Shown here one piece after another: positions 16,368 to 27,216 of a stretch of 44,940 nucleotides of DNA; within the stretch, counting starts at the first letter, position 1, and the number at the start of each line of letters is the position of its first letter. The translations under genes and the position numbers were made by a program. The stretch is taken from contig JADFYU010000024.1 of NCBI GenBank assembly GCA_015232865.1, positions 1 through 44,940 on the forward strand, written 5' to 3'. Origin of the DNA: Magnetococcales bacterium. Its GTDB lineage: Bacteria; Pseudomonadota; Magnetococcia; Magnetococcales; UBA8363. Under the pieces are notes generated by a model. The model was not told where the DNA came from, did no database searches, and worked only from the letters and a program-made list of their open reading frames with translations.

Positions 16368-17444
16368 TCAACTACCCTTTGCCAGAGCGTGGACCGGTGG
16401 ATTTTTCATATAGGCGATCAGCAGGCGGGCCACCCCCACCAAGGAGTCGAGATGGGTCCGTTCGTATCCGTGCGAAGCGTCCAGGGCGAAGCAGATCAGA
16501 GCGGTACGAATATCGTTGCCAGCCTCCAGAGCCGCCGCGGCATCACTGCGATAATAGCGAAAGACGTCCCGGCTGTGTTGAATTCTATTTTCCTGGCACA
16601 GACCGATCAGTCGGCGACTCAAATGCCAATCAAAAGGACCGCTGGAGTCCTGCATGGCAATGGTTACGCCATATTCACAGGTGTTTTGGTTGGGGGCGAT
16701 CGTGCCGTTATCCACCGAGACCATCTCCATGGCGTCCCCATGCAGAACGTGTGATGCGCCCACCCCGACCTCTTCTGAAATGGTAAACAACAGATGGCAG
16801 GTCATCGGCAGAACCTGGCCACTATCGACAATGGCCTTGGCCGCCGTCAACATGGACGCCACACCGGCCTTATCATCCAGATGGCGAGAGACGATAAAAC
16901 CGTTTTCCATTACCTCCAACTGCGGGTCCACCGAGATGACATCTCCGACATGAATGGGTAAACGTAGAATGTCGGATAACGTGAGAGACTTCTCATCCAG
17001 ACGCAATTCCAGGTTGTCCCAGGAGACCGGCTGGCTATCCACCTCCTTGTTGTAGGTATGACCGGAGGCTTTGAGAGGAAGAATCGTTCCCCTGTAGGTT
17101 TGACTGCCGTCACCATGGACCGTTACCCGTGCTCCCTCGGCAAAGCGGCTGGACCAATGACCAATGGGGATTACACCCAGGCGACCATTGGGTTTTAGTT
17201 CTTTGACCATGGCCCCCAGGGTGTCCAGATGGGCTGCGATGGCCCGATGACGACCGGTCTCCTGACCCACGATGTTAGCTCGAATAGCCCCGCGCCTGGT
17301 CAGTTCAAAGGGGATATCCAGTTGATCAAGCAGAATACAGACTTTTTCGACAATCTGATCTGTCATGCCCGAGGGACTGGGCGTGCGCAACAGGACGTTG
17401 AGCGTTTCCAAAAGATACTCGACATCAATAGATGGTTGGCTCAT
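16368..17444 (-). CDS. M42-family peptidase of the NAGGN osmoprotectant system
   Basis: A 358-residue metallopeptidase-fold protein. Metal-binding features include 'RAIAAHLDTLGAMVKEL', 'SRHLDDKAGVASMLTAAKAI', 'LLFTISEEVGVGASHVL' (the Glu-Glu pair) and the C-terminal 'FALDASHGYERTHLDSL'. Homologues of this subgroup are regularly found beside asnO and ngg and are named for that context; whether they hydrolyse NAGGN or a precursor is not settled by sequence. The ATG at 17444 overlaps the ngg stop as ATGA. It is the last gene of the operon and converges with the GT2 gene. Confidence 0.88.
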   Translation of the reverse strand: MSQPSIDVEYLLETLNVLLRTPSPSGMTDQIVEKVCILLDQLDIPFELTRRGAIRANIVGQETGRHRAIAAHLDTLGAMVKELKPNGRLGVIPIGHWSSRFAEGARVTVHGDGSQTYRGTILPLKASGHTYNKEVDSQPVSWDNLELRLDEKSLTLSDILRLPIHVGDVISVDPQLEVMENGFIVSRHLDDKAGVASMLTAAKAIVDSGQVLPMTCHLLFTISEEVGVGASHVLHGDAMEMVSVDNGTIAPNQNTCEYGVTIAMQDSSGPFDWHLSRRLIGLCQENRIQHSRDVFRYYRSDAAAALEAGNDIRTALICFALDASHGYERTHLDSLVGVARLLIAYMKNPPVHALAKGS

Positions 17445-19207
17445 AAAACGAACTCGCTACAGGTTAATCCAGCCGGGCGGGTTTGTGGAAACATCAGATC
17501 GACGAACCGCTCAACGGTGGGTTGAGGTTCATGATTGGCCAACCCCGGTCGTTCATTGGCTTCGATGATGTAATATTCTTCTCCCTCGACATCGGGAACC
17601 ATGAAATCCAACCCCACGACCGGAATATTCAGAGCCTGAGCCGCCTCCACCGCCGCCTGGGACAACTGCGGGTGAAGCAGAGGCGTCACATCCTGAATCA
17701 CCCCACCCGTGTGCAGGTTTGCCGTCTTTCGAACCGGAAGGACCAACCCGAGAGGCAGCACCGTATCCATCTCATAGCCACTCTGTCGAACACAGCGCAC
17801 GGTCTCATCATCAAGGGGAATATGGCTCTCTCCCTCGGTTGCCGCCGCCCGCCTGCGGCTAAGCTTTTCAATAAGTCGCTGGATGGTGTTTTGCCCGTCC
17901 CCCGTCACCTGAGGTGGATTTCGAACGGCGGCAGCGACCACTTTGAAGTCGATGACGATAATTCGCAGATCTGTCCCTTCAACCAACTGTTCGACTAGGA
18001 TATTTTCACCTGGCCCGGATATTTTGCCAATGGCTTCAAAAACCTCGGACTCGCTGCACAGATCAACCCGCACATCCTGCCCCTGTTCGCCAACGGAGGG
18101 TTTGACCACCAATCGCTTATATCGATGCAGAAAATCAATGACAGCCTGCCGATCGGCAGCGGTTATCTGATCGGGGACGGAAAGACCGGACTCTCTGAAT
18201 CGTTTTTGTGTCAGAAATTTATCCTGGCAAAGAGTCATGGCAATGGCCGAGGTCAATTCGCACAGCGACTCCCGACAGGTGACCGAACGGCCCCCGAACG
18301 TCAGATTGAAAAATCCGTTCTCAGCGTCCAAAACGTCAACAACGATACCGCGCCTTCGGGCTTCATCAACAATTACACGGGCATAAACATTAAAGTTTTC
18401 GTCTATTCTCGGGCCGGAAAAGAGCTTCTCGTTGATGCAGTTTTTATGTTTCAGACAATAGACCGGAATTTTTTCAAACCCCAGTTTTTCATACAGGGAG
18501 ATGGCCTGGACATTGTCGTAAAAAACAGAAAGATCCAAAAAGTCCCGTCCCTTTTTCTGAAACATTCTGGCCATTTCCAAAACAATGCGTTCGCCAACTC
18601 CCGGATAGGGGCATTGGTTGTCGACGGCGACCGACCAGAGGCTGGAGCCATTATCGGGATCGTTGAAAGCCTTGCGATGATCAATCCCGGTTGCCACCCC
18701 CAAAACAGCTCCGGTTTTATCGTCTTTGGCAACCAAAACATGAACCACTTTGGAGTCAAGGGTATCGCTGTAAAAATTTCGACTGACCCGGATCATATTG
18801 TGCTGAGCAAAAATCGCGTTGGCCTCAATCCCCTCCTCTACGGTTCGAATCAGGGAAACACTGAACCCGCTGGCATCTGGTCGTTTAAAAGTCTTTTTCG
18901 AAAAAATCAGGCGATAGGTATACGAGGGGTCCAAAAACAGCTCTTGGGGAGCAAAGGAGATGAGCACGTGGGGGTCACGCACATACAGAGCCAAATCCCG
19001 TTTTCCCTCCTGTTCGTGCTGAAGCAACTGCACCAGCTCTTGCGGATCTTTGAAGGTCTGGCCAAAAATCAGTTGGCCCCAACCACAATCGACGACGACA
19101 TTCTCCAGCATCTGATCGATATTGGCATACTCCGGCAACTCTCCCCAATGTTTGAGTGAGGCCATTTTTTGGGGGTTCATCTTATCGGGTAGCTTGCTAC
19201 GGGACAT
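17441..19207 (-). CDS. ngg: N-acetylglutaminylglutamine synthetase
   Basis: A 588-residue fusion. The N-terminal half is a GNAT acetyltransferase ('VHVLVAKDDKTGAVLGVATGIDH', 'GVGERIVLEMARMFQKKG', 'ISLYEKLGFEKI'). The C-terminal half is an ATP-grasp ligase ('VVKPSVGEQGQDVRVDL', 'ENILVEQLVEGTDLRIIVID', 'VVGLDFMVP', 'YYIIEANERPGLANHEPQP'). Together they make N-acetylglutaminylglutamine from two glutamines and acetyl-CoA, the precursor of the compatible solute NAGGN. The open frame extends to 19273, but that overlaps asnO. The ATG at 19207, preceded by an AAGGAA ribosome site and 17 bases after the asnO stop, is preferred. It is the second gene of the asnO-ngg-M42 operon. Confidence 0.92.
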   Translation of the reverse strand: MSRSKLPDKMNPQKMASLKHWGELPEYANIDQMLENVVVDCGWGQLIFGQTFKDPQELVQLLQHEQEGKRDLALYVRDPHVLISFAPQELFLDPSYTYRLIFSKKTFKRPDASGFSVSLIRTVEEGIEANAIFAQHNMIRVSRNFYSDTLDSKVVHVLVAKDDKTGAVLGVATGIDHRKAFNDPDNGSSLWSVAVDNQCPYPGVGERIVLEMARMFQKKGRDFLDLSVFYDNVQAISLYEKLGFEKIPVYCLKHKNCINEKLFSGPRIDENFNVYARVIVDEARRRGIVVDVLDAENGFFNLTFGGRSVTCRESLCELTSAIAMTLCQDKFLTQKRFRESGLSVPDQITAADRQAVIDFLHRYKRLVVKPSVGEQGQDVRVDLCSESEVFEAIGKISGPGENILVEQLVEGTDLRIIVIDFKVVAAAVRNPPQVTGDGQNTIQRLIEKLSRRRAAATEGESHIPLDDETVRCVRQSGYEMDTVLPLGLVLPVRKTANLHTGGVIQDVTPLLHPQLSQAAVEAAQALNIPVVGLDFMVPDVEGEEYYIIEANERPGLANHEPQPTVERFVDLMFPQTRPAGLTCSEFVL

Positions 19208-19224
19208 GATCGTTCCTTTTTTTC

Positions 19225-20997
19225 CTAGAGTTCCTGTTGCTGAAGCCAAAGCTCCAAAAGAGCGATTTGCCATAATTTTGACCCGCGCAGCGGGGTGATA
19301 TGGGCAACCGGGTCCGCCAGAAAACGGTTGACCGCCTCGGACCTGAACAGATTGCGTTGCCGGGCCGCCTGACTGCTCAACGCATCCTGAACATGCTCTA
19401 AAACCGTCCCCTTGAGATATTTCAATGCCGGAACCGGAAAATAGCCTTTTGGCCGGTCGATGACGGCATGGGGAATGATCGAGCGGGAGACATCCTTCAG
19501 AATGCCTTTGCCCTCTTGAGCCATTTTGAGAGCGGCGGGCGTACGGGCGGCCAACTCCACCAGCTCATGGTCCAAAAACGGAACCCTGGCCTCCAACCCC
19601 CAGGCCATCGTCATGTTGTCAACCCGTTTGACCGGATCGTCCACCAACATCACCGTCGTATCCAGTCTCAAAGCCTTATTGACACCGGAATCGGCACCGG
19701 GACGACTGAAATGTTCAGCGATGAAATCTCGACTGAAATCCTTGGAAACCCATTCGGAATGCAACGTGGCCGCCATCTCCTCATGGTTACGATCGCAAAA
19801 GACCCGCGCATAATCAGCCACCGGGTCTCGACTGCCCGCCATAGGTGGATACCAATGATAGCCGGCAAAAATTTCATCCGCTCCCTGACCGCTCTGCACC
19901 ACCTTGACCTCTTTGGATACCGCCTGGGATAACAGATAAAAGCCTATATTATCATGACTGACCATCGGCTCGGACATGCTGGCGATTACATTCGGCAGAG
20001 CGTCGAGCAACGCTTGTGTCGGTACGGGGATTTTGTGGTGGCGTGTTGAAAAGTGATCGGCAATGAGGTCGGAATATCGAAACTCGTTGCCCTCCTCCCC
20101 TTCGACAGAGTCAAATCCGACCGAAAACGTGTTGATACCGGTCTGACCCGCCTCAGCCAGAAGGCCGACGATCAGACTGGAATCCAAACCACCCGAGAGC
20201 AAAACCCCAACCGGCACGTCGGCGACCAAACGCCGTTTAACGGCCAGACGAAGAGCTTCAAGAATCTCATCCTGCCAATCGGTTGCCGATTTTTTTTCAT
20301 CACCAGCCAGCGGGTTGAAGGAGAGATCCCAATAGGTGTGATCGGTTCGGGTTCCGTCCGGCTCGATGATGGCGACCGTTGCCGGAGCAAGCTTGCGAAC
20401 GCCGTTGAGCAGGGTGTATGGAGCCGGTACAACCGCGTGAAAGCTCATATAATGGTGCAAGGCGACCGGGTCGAGGGAGCGGTCCACATCCCCAACAGCT
20501 GTCAACGCCGGAAGAGAGGAGGCGAAGCGCAAGAATTTACCCGTGGAACAGAGGTAGAGCGGCTTGATACCCAACCGGTCTCTGGCCAAGACAACCCGGC
20601 CACTGTCCATCTCCCACAACACAAACGCAAACATACCCTGAAACCGTTTGACACAATCGATTCCCCAGGCGTGGTAGGCTTTGAGGATGACCTCGGAATC
20701 CCCTGTTGAGAAAAAGCGGTAGCCCTGCTCCATCAGCTCGGCCCGCAAGGTTTGATAGTTATAAATACAGCCGTTAAAGACCAGAGTGAGACCCAATTGC
20801 GGGTCAGTCATGGGCTGGGAGGCGTGATCGCTCAAATCGATTATTTTCAATCGACGATGGGCCAGAGCCACCCGATCTCGGGCAAAAACACCCGCGCCGT
20901 CCGGCCCTCTCGGAGCCAAACGATCCGCCATGGTTTGAACCGAAGCCACCGAAGCCCGCTGACCGTCAAATCGTATTTCTCCACAAATTCCACACAC
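19225..20997 (-). CDS. asnO: N-acetylglutaminylglutamine amidotransferase (asparagine synthase family)
   Basis: A 590-residue class II glutamine amidotransferase with an asparagine-synthase domain. It amidates N-acetylglutaminylglutamine to NAGGN. The glutaminase half reads 'CGICGEIRFDGQ', 'LAPRGPDGAGVF', 'AHRRLKIIDLSDHASQPM' and 'LVFNGCIYNY'. The synthetase half has the pyrophosphate loop 'VLLSGGLDSSLIVGLL'. These enzymes need the catalytic Cys as residue 2, so the start should be the GTG at 20997, just before that Cys, and not the ATG six codons upstream. An AGGA ribosome site lies suitably before the GTG. It is the first gene of the osmolyte operon, presumably induced by osmotic stress from a promoter upstream of 20998. 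Confidence 0.92.
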   Translation of the reverse strand: MCGICGEIRFDGQRASVASVQTMADRLAPRGPDGAGVFARDRVALAHRRLKIIDLSDHASQPMTDPQLGLTLVFNGCIYNYQTLRAELMEQGYRFFSTGDSEVILKAYHAWGIDCVKRFQGMFAFVLWEMDSGRVVLARDRLGIKPLYLCSTGKFLRFASSLPALTAVGDVDRSLDPVALHHYMSFHAVVPAPYTLLNGVRKLAPATVAIIEPDGTRTDHTYWDLSFNPLAGDEKKSATDWQDEILEALRLAVKRRLVADVPVGVLLSGGLDSSLIVGLLAEAGQTGINTFSVGFDSVEGEEGNEFRYSDLIADHFSTRHHKIPVPTQALLDALPNVIASMSEPMVSHDNIGFYLLSQAVSKEVKVVQSGQGADEIFAGYHWYPPMAGSRDPVADYARVFCDRNHEEMAATLHSEWVSKDFSRDFIAEHFSRPGADSGVNKALRLDTTVMLVDDPVKRVDNMTMAWGLEARVPFLDHELVELAARTPAALKMAQEGKGILKDVSRSIIPHAVIDRPKGYFPVPALKYLKGTVLEHVQDALSSQAARQRNLFRSEAVNRFLADPVAHITPLRGSKLWQIALLELWLQQQEL

Positions 20998-21378
20998 AAT
21001 ATTTTTCCTATCCATTTGGTTTCAATCCCGAACAGCCCGGCAAAAACCGCTTTGAGATTATTGTTTGGCTCCCACAGAGATCCATTCAACCCATAAACAT
21101 CGCCGTACGCCACACCCATGGCGCATCAAAAGAAGAAGGGAGGTCATCAGAAACAAAAAAGATGCTAAAGAAACAGCAATTTATGATTGTTTTACAACAA
21201 ATGGGGGTGAAGTCGACGCCCGGGCATAGCGTTTCAAAACTGGAACGACGAAATTTAAAAAGGACATCAACAAGCAACCCGGATTTAGTGCAAAATTATA
21301 TCACATACTACAAACAAAAGCCAGCAAATCCACCCAAACAGAAATATAAATACGCATAAACAATATGGATGGAGCGGG
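20998..21378. other. Interval between pgm and asnO
   Basis: About 380 bases, AT-rich in the part near pgm. It must contain the promoter of the NAGGN operon, read leftward. I see no clear -35/-10 pair, RNA gene or strong hairpin. Short potential frames on both strands lack ribosome sites and recognisable products. No terminator with a T-run is obvious after pgm. Confidence 0.5.
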
Positions 21379-23352
<1,974 letters not shown>

Positions 23353-25434
23353 ATGCCCCCGACATCCATCATTTTTTCAGATTTGAGTCACACGGGTAAA
23401 ACCGTCGATGCCAACTATTTTCCTTTGGGATCGGCCTTTGTCGCCGGCCATGCCTGTGCCCGCTTTGGCGATCGTATTTCGGTGGAAATTTTTAAATATC
23501 CCGATGATCTCGCCCAATATCTATCGACAACCAGCCCAGATATCGCCTGTTTTTCCAACTATTCCTGGAACCTCAACCTGAATCTGGCCTATGCCCGGCG
23601 ACTGAAGAAATTCAGCCCGCAAACCCTGATTGTTTTCGGTGGCCCCAACTTTCCCATGGAACCGGAGGAGCAAGCCGATTTTTTAAAAAAACATGCCGTC
23701 ATGGATTTTTATATCGATGGGGAGGGAGAGGAGAGCTTTGTTCTTTTGCTGGAGGCCCTCTTTGCCGTCGATCTGGATCGAGACCGTTTTCTGGCGCAAA
23801 GACCGGTCATTCCCGGAACCCACTATCTGCTTGACAATCAACAAATCAAGGGGGATCTGCCATCGCGAATCCGGGATCTCGACCAGATCCCCTCGCCATT
23901 CTTGACCGGTTTGATGGATAAATTTTTTGATAAAAATTTATTTCCCGTCATCCAGACCGCCCGAGGCTGTCCCTATGCCTGCACCTATTGCCATGATGGA
24001 ATCAAATATCTAAACAAGGTCAGACGCTTTTCACAAGATCGGATTCGCCAGGAAATCGACTATATACGAGAGCGGCGGGTGGTACCGGATTTGGCCTTTA
24101 CCGACTCCAACTTTGGACTCAGCCTGGATGATCAACAGACCGCTTTCTATTTGGCCCAAAGCCGCAAGGAGTTCGGCTGGCCGCAATTTTTGATTGTTGA
24201 TACCGCTAAAAACAACAAGGATCGAGTCAAAAAAATTGCCGAAATTCTCGGAGACGGCATTCGCATCTCAGCCGCCGTTCAAACCACCGACCCAACGGTT
24301 CTCACCCACATCAAACGCAGCAACATCTCACTGGAGAGCCTGACGGATGTGGCCAAAAATGCCAACCGGGATGGCTCAAAGAGTGCCTCCGAGGTCATTC
24401 TGGCCCTGCCGGGAGACCACAAACAGGCCCATATCAACTCCCTGTTGCAAATGATTGACGCCGGGATCCAGGAGATGAGATCCTATCAATTCATCATTCT
24501 GACCGGGACCGAAGCGGCCACCTCTCAAAGCCGCAAACAGTTTGGCTATCAAACGCGATTTCGGGTCTTGCCTCGCTGCTTTGGCCGCTATCATCTCCAT
24601 GACGAATCGTTTGCCGTTTTCGAAACTCATGAGGTCTGCATTGGCAACAACACCCTACCCTACGAAGATTACCGGCTCTGTCGGGATTTTGATCTGACAA
24701 TAGAGATATTCAACAACGGCGGCATGTTCGAAGAGTTGCTCCTGTTCCTTGAACATCGGGATATCAAACGATCTCAGTTTATCTGGCATCTGTTCGAACG
24801 GGCCAGAACAACGCCAAAAATGATCGAACTGATTTATAATCCTTTCCGTCAGGACGAAGAGAAAAATTTTTGGCAAACCCAGGAGGAGTTGGACGATTTT
24901 CTCGAACAACCAGGTATCATCGATCGCTATCTGAAGGGGGAGATGGGCGTCAATCAAATATTCCAGTTTCGAGCATTGATGCTGCTGCAACAACTGCCGT
25001 TGGCCTGCCAGCTGGTATTTGAAACCGCGCGGATTCTGCTGATTGAAAATGAGCCGATTCGGAAAGGAGACGAAGACTATCTTCAAGAGTTGCTGCAATT
25101 TATCACCCAGACCAAGGGCGATCTGATCAACCTGGAAAAAAGCTTCATCAACCGATTTCACTTCGATTTTGTCAAATTAAACGATATTCAATTTCAAGCG
25201 GATCCTTTGGATTTTCAGGTTGCCGGCGGAATCGAGCTTCAGATCACCCACTCCGAACTCCATCGAAAAAAAATGCTCCTCGTCCTCGAACAGTTCGGCC
25301 AATCATTGGAGGGGCTGGCCCACTATTTCCAACGGGGAAACATCTTCAGCCTTTATCGACGTTGCGACTATTCGCAAGACCAGCCCAACCGGAGAACAAC
25401 CACAGACACAGATCAAGAAAATTATTTTGATTGA
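23353..25434 (+). CDS. B12-binding domain radical SAM protein
   Basis: A 693-residue protein. The N-terminal 150 residues form a cobalamin-binding-type domain ('DIACFSNYSWNLNLNLAYARR', 'TLIVFGGPNFPMEPEEQ', 'DFYIDGEGEESFVLLLEAL'). The radical SAM core follows with the 4Fe-4S cluster motif CxxxCxxC in 'TARGCPYACTYCHDG'. Proteins of this layout (BchE-like and P-methylase groups) carry out methyl transfers or ring rearrangements on unactivated carbons, or modify peptides. The 300-residue C-terminal part is long and unassigned. The gene appears alone, with its own promoter, and no precursor peptide is seen nearby, so the substrate is unknown. A GTG at 23344 is an alternative start. Confidence 0.85.
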   Translation: MPPTSIIFSDLSHTGKTVDANYFPLGSAFVAGHACARFGDRISVEIFKYPDDLAQYLSTTSPDIACFSNYSWNLNLNLAYARRLKKFSPQTLIVFGGPNFPMEPEEQADFLKKHAVMDFYIDGEGEESFVLLLEALFAVDLDRDRFLAQRPVIPGTHYLLDNQQIKGDLPSRIRDLDQIPSPFLTGLMDKFFDKNLFPVIQTARGCPYACTYCHDGIKYLNKVRRFSQDRIRQEIDYIRERRVVPDLAFTDSNFGLSLDDQQTAFYLAQSRKEFGWPQFLIVDTAKNNKDRVKKIAEILGDGIRISAAVQTTDPTVLTHIKRSNISLESLTDVAKNANRDGSKSASEVILALPGDHKQAHINSLLQMIDAGIQEMRSYQFIILTGTEAATSQSRKQFGYQTRFRVLPRCFGRYHLHDESFAVFETHEVCIGNNTLPYEDYRLCRDFDLTIEIFNNGGMFEELLLFLEHRDIKRSQFIWHLFERARTTPKMIELIYNPFRQDEEKNFWQTQEELDDFLEQPGIIDRYLKGEMGVNQIFQFRALMLLQQLPLACQLVFETARILLIENEPIRKGDEDYLQELLQFITQTKGDLINLEKSFINRFHFDFVKLNDIQFQADPLDFQVAGGIELQITHSELHRKKMLLVLEQFGQSLEGLAHYFQRGNIFSLYRRCDYSQDQPNRRTTTDTDQENYFD

Positions 25435-25459
25435 CAATCGGTAAAAGAGTTGATAGGAT
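25431..25459 (+). promoter_or_regulatory. Candidate sigma70 promoter of the cold-shock gene, overlapping the radical SAM stop codon
   Basis: TTGACA (25431-25436), a 17-base spacer and TAGGAT (25454-25459) make a good match to the consensus. A start near 25466 would give a leader of about 210 bases before the cold-shock start codon, as is usual for cspA-type mRNAs, whose structured leaders control translation with temperature. Confidence 0.5.
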
Positions 25460-25678
25460 CCCCTCAATTATATGTTGGCAGTGTTATGAAAATAGTCTTA
25501 TCCCTACAATAGTACTCCGCTCTTTGTGACCCTTCGTCGGTCTTCACTGTTTGCAGGTCCTCGTTGGGTTTTCATAAAACGGTTCGTAGATCCAAGATTC
25601 ATCACAACCTATGGGTTCCTGGTGGTTTTGTCTCAACGTGACGCCAAATCCCATTTTTTTGTGAAGGAAGTACAGAAC

Positions 25679-25891
25679 ATGTCAGATCGTGAAACAGGTA
25701 TCGTCAAATGGTTCAACGACAGCAAGGGTTTCGGTTTTGCCGAGCGTGATGGAGGAAAAGGCGACGCTTTTATTCATCATTCAGCAATCTCCGGCAGTGG
25801 CTTCAAATCACTGACTGAAGGTCAGCGGGTTGAGTTCACCGTTGTTGAAGGACAAAAAGGTCCAGCTTGTGAGAACGTCGTCGCCCTTTAG
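25679..25891 (+). CDS. Cold-shock protein, CspA family
   Basis: A 70-residue single cold-shock domain. RNP1 is 'KGFGFAERD' and RNP2 'DAFIHHSAI'; the N-terminus '[14 protein letters not shown]' and the end '[11 protein letters not shown]' are typical. These small beta-barrels bind single-stranded nucleic acid and act as RNA chaperones. The open frame runs in-frame upstream to 25526, but the ATG at 25679 has a GGAAG ribosome site and matches the family length. It has its own promoter candidate upstream and a strong terminator downstream, so it is monocistronic. Confidence 0.95.
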   Translation: MSDRETGIVKWFNDSKGFGFAERDGGKGDAFIHHSAISGSGFKSLTEGQRVEFTVVEGQKGPACENVVAL

Positions 25892-25927
25892 GTCGATCCG
25901 TTCCGCTGCTCCTTAGAAGTATGTAAA

Positions 25928-25960
25928 ACCCGCTTGATTCAACGATCAAGCGGGTTTTTT
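25928..25960 (+). terminator. Intrinsic terminator after the cold-shock gene
   Basis: A 12-bp stem (ACCCGCTTGATT with GATCAAGCGGGT, last pair G-T) with loop CAAC is followed directly by a six-T run. It lies 36 bases after the cold-shock stop codon. I see no gene between here and 26113. Confidence 0.9.
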
Positions 25961-26113
25961 GCGTGTTGGATTTACACCACACCGGATTTTCACCTCAAGA
26001 CCCTCTCATGCCGCCGATGCGCAAGTGGTGCGACAGTCCGATTCATCCCTTTTTCCGGAGGAACCGGAAGCTGGCGGTTGGTCGTGCACCAAAGGCGTTG
26101 CCTGTTAGAGGCT

Positions 26114-26581
26114 CTAAAAAGAACCTTTCAACTGAACGACTCCCCCCTGCAACTCCGGTTTTCTCTCCTGTAGACCATCGATACTGGGCTGGAACGAAAT
26201 TGAGGCCTCTTCGGAGGCTTGACGATCACCAAGGGTCGGGGCGGTCGGATCAGACAGATCAATCCCGCCTGACGCGGATTTTTCCTCGATAATTTTGGTC
26301 GCATCCTCCAGATAACCAGAAAGTACCGCCGATTGCTCTGCCTGGGAGACGGGAGCCACCTCCTGGATCACGGAGCCTGCCATTTTATCGGCTGTTTGCT
26401 GTTTTTCAGAAAGTGCCAACGGCTCTTTTTTAGCTTGCACGACCGGTTCCGCTGCCCGATTTTGCGAGACTGAAGATGATTGGCTCATGGCTACAGGTTG
26501 CGATACCCTGTTCAACAACTGCCAACCGATTATAGCCAGACCAACAATCCCCACAACCAACATCATGGCTTTTCCAGACAC
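26114..26581 (-). CDS. Hypothetical membrane-anchored protein
   Basis: A 155-residue protein, family not recognised. One N-terminal membrane segment ('MMLVVGIVGLAIIGWQLL') is followed by a Ser/Gln/Glu-rich, low-complexity region, probably periplasmic and largely disordered. The start is a GTG at 26581 with a strong AAAGGAG ribosome site, which makes a real gene likely. It follows the ArsR gene on the same strand, but a terminator lies between them. No cysteine pairs or catalytic motifs are visible. Confidence 0.6.
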   Translation of the reverse strand: MSGKAMMLVVGIVGLAIIGWQLLNRVSQPVAMSQSSSVSQNRAAEPVVQAKKEPLALSEKQQTADKMAGSVIQEVAPVSQAEQSAVLSGYLEDATKIIEEKSASGGIDLSDPTAPTLGDRQASEEASISFQPSIDGLQERKPELQGGVVQLKGSF

Positions 26582-26726
26582 GTCAGAACTCCTTTATCAA
26601 AAATTTTCTTGTCATGATTACGGATGATACATACTTATAAAAAATATTCTGCACTATTCCGCCATCGACTGACATGATTTTTTTAATTAAAAATCCCGGA
26701 AACGGCCCAACCGCCAGATTTTGAGC

Positions 26727-26765
26727 AAAAAAAACCGAGAATCCTCGTGGGCGGAAGATTCTCGG
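26727..26765 (-). terminator. Intrinsic terminator after the ArsR gene
   Basis: A perfect 9-bp stem (CCGAGAATC/GATTCTCGG) is followed on the minus strand by eight T. It stands about 135 bases past the ArsR stop. The interval 26582-26901 otherwise shows nothing. Confidence 0.8.
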
Positions 26766-26901
26766 GGAAAAGGGAGGGTCCGTTCTTTCGTAGAGAAGGA
26801 CTAAAAAAGATCATCAAGGAAAACCGGCGATCTCCCACTTTCTGGTAAATGGGATGGACAAATCACCCTTTGAACAACAGAATAAAAAAAACCGTCGCGC
26901 A

Positions 26902-27216
26902 TCACTTCCTGGCACTCTTGCCAACAAAAATATCATTGGAGAGCAACAGCAGTTCGGCGACGCCGCACCGACCCAAACGATAATAGACCTTGTTGGCCTT
27001 TCGCTCGGAGAGCAAAATCTCTTTTTCTCGGAGCAGACTCAAGTGTTGGGAAATATTGGATTGAGAAGAACCGACGGTCGCAACCAGCTCGTTGACATTG
27101 AGTTCCTGGTTATGAATGGCAGCGATAATCTTCAAGCGGAGCGGGTGGGCGATCGCTCCGATGCAACGGGCCATACGATCAAAATTTACTTCATTAAATT
27201 CACAATCCATCTTCAT
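26902..27216 (-). CDS. ArsR-family winged-helix transcriptional regulator
   Basis: A 104-residue ArsR/SmtB-type repressor. The core runs 'IAHPLRLKIIAAIHNQELNVNELVATVGSSQSNISQHLSLLREKEILLSERK' in the standard order: helix, winged helix-turn-helix and wing. The recognition helix 'SSQSNISQHLSLL' lacks the ELCVCDL metal motif of ArsR proper. Cysteines occur at residues 5, 18 and near 84, so a thiol- or metal-based switch is possible but not assignable. The ATG follows an AAGGAAGGAG ribosome site; the ATG two codons later is equally spaced for it. A near-perfect palindrome upstream suggests autoregulation. It is divergent from the TolC gene. Confidence 0.85.
   Translation of the reverse strand: MKMDCEFNEVNFDRMARCIGAIAHPLRLKIIAAIHNQELNVNELVATVGSSQSNISQHLSLLREKEILLSERKANKVYYRLGRCGVAELLLLSNDIFVGKSARK

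Noticed and set aside
21162..21359. 65-residue plus-strand frame between asnO and pgm
   Set aside because: No ribosome site, Lys/Gln/Thr-rich product from AT-rich promoter DNA, no recognisable family.
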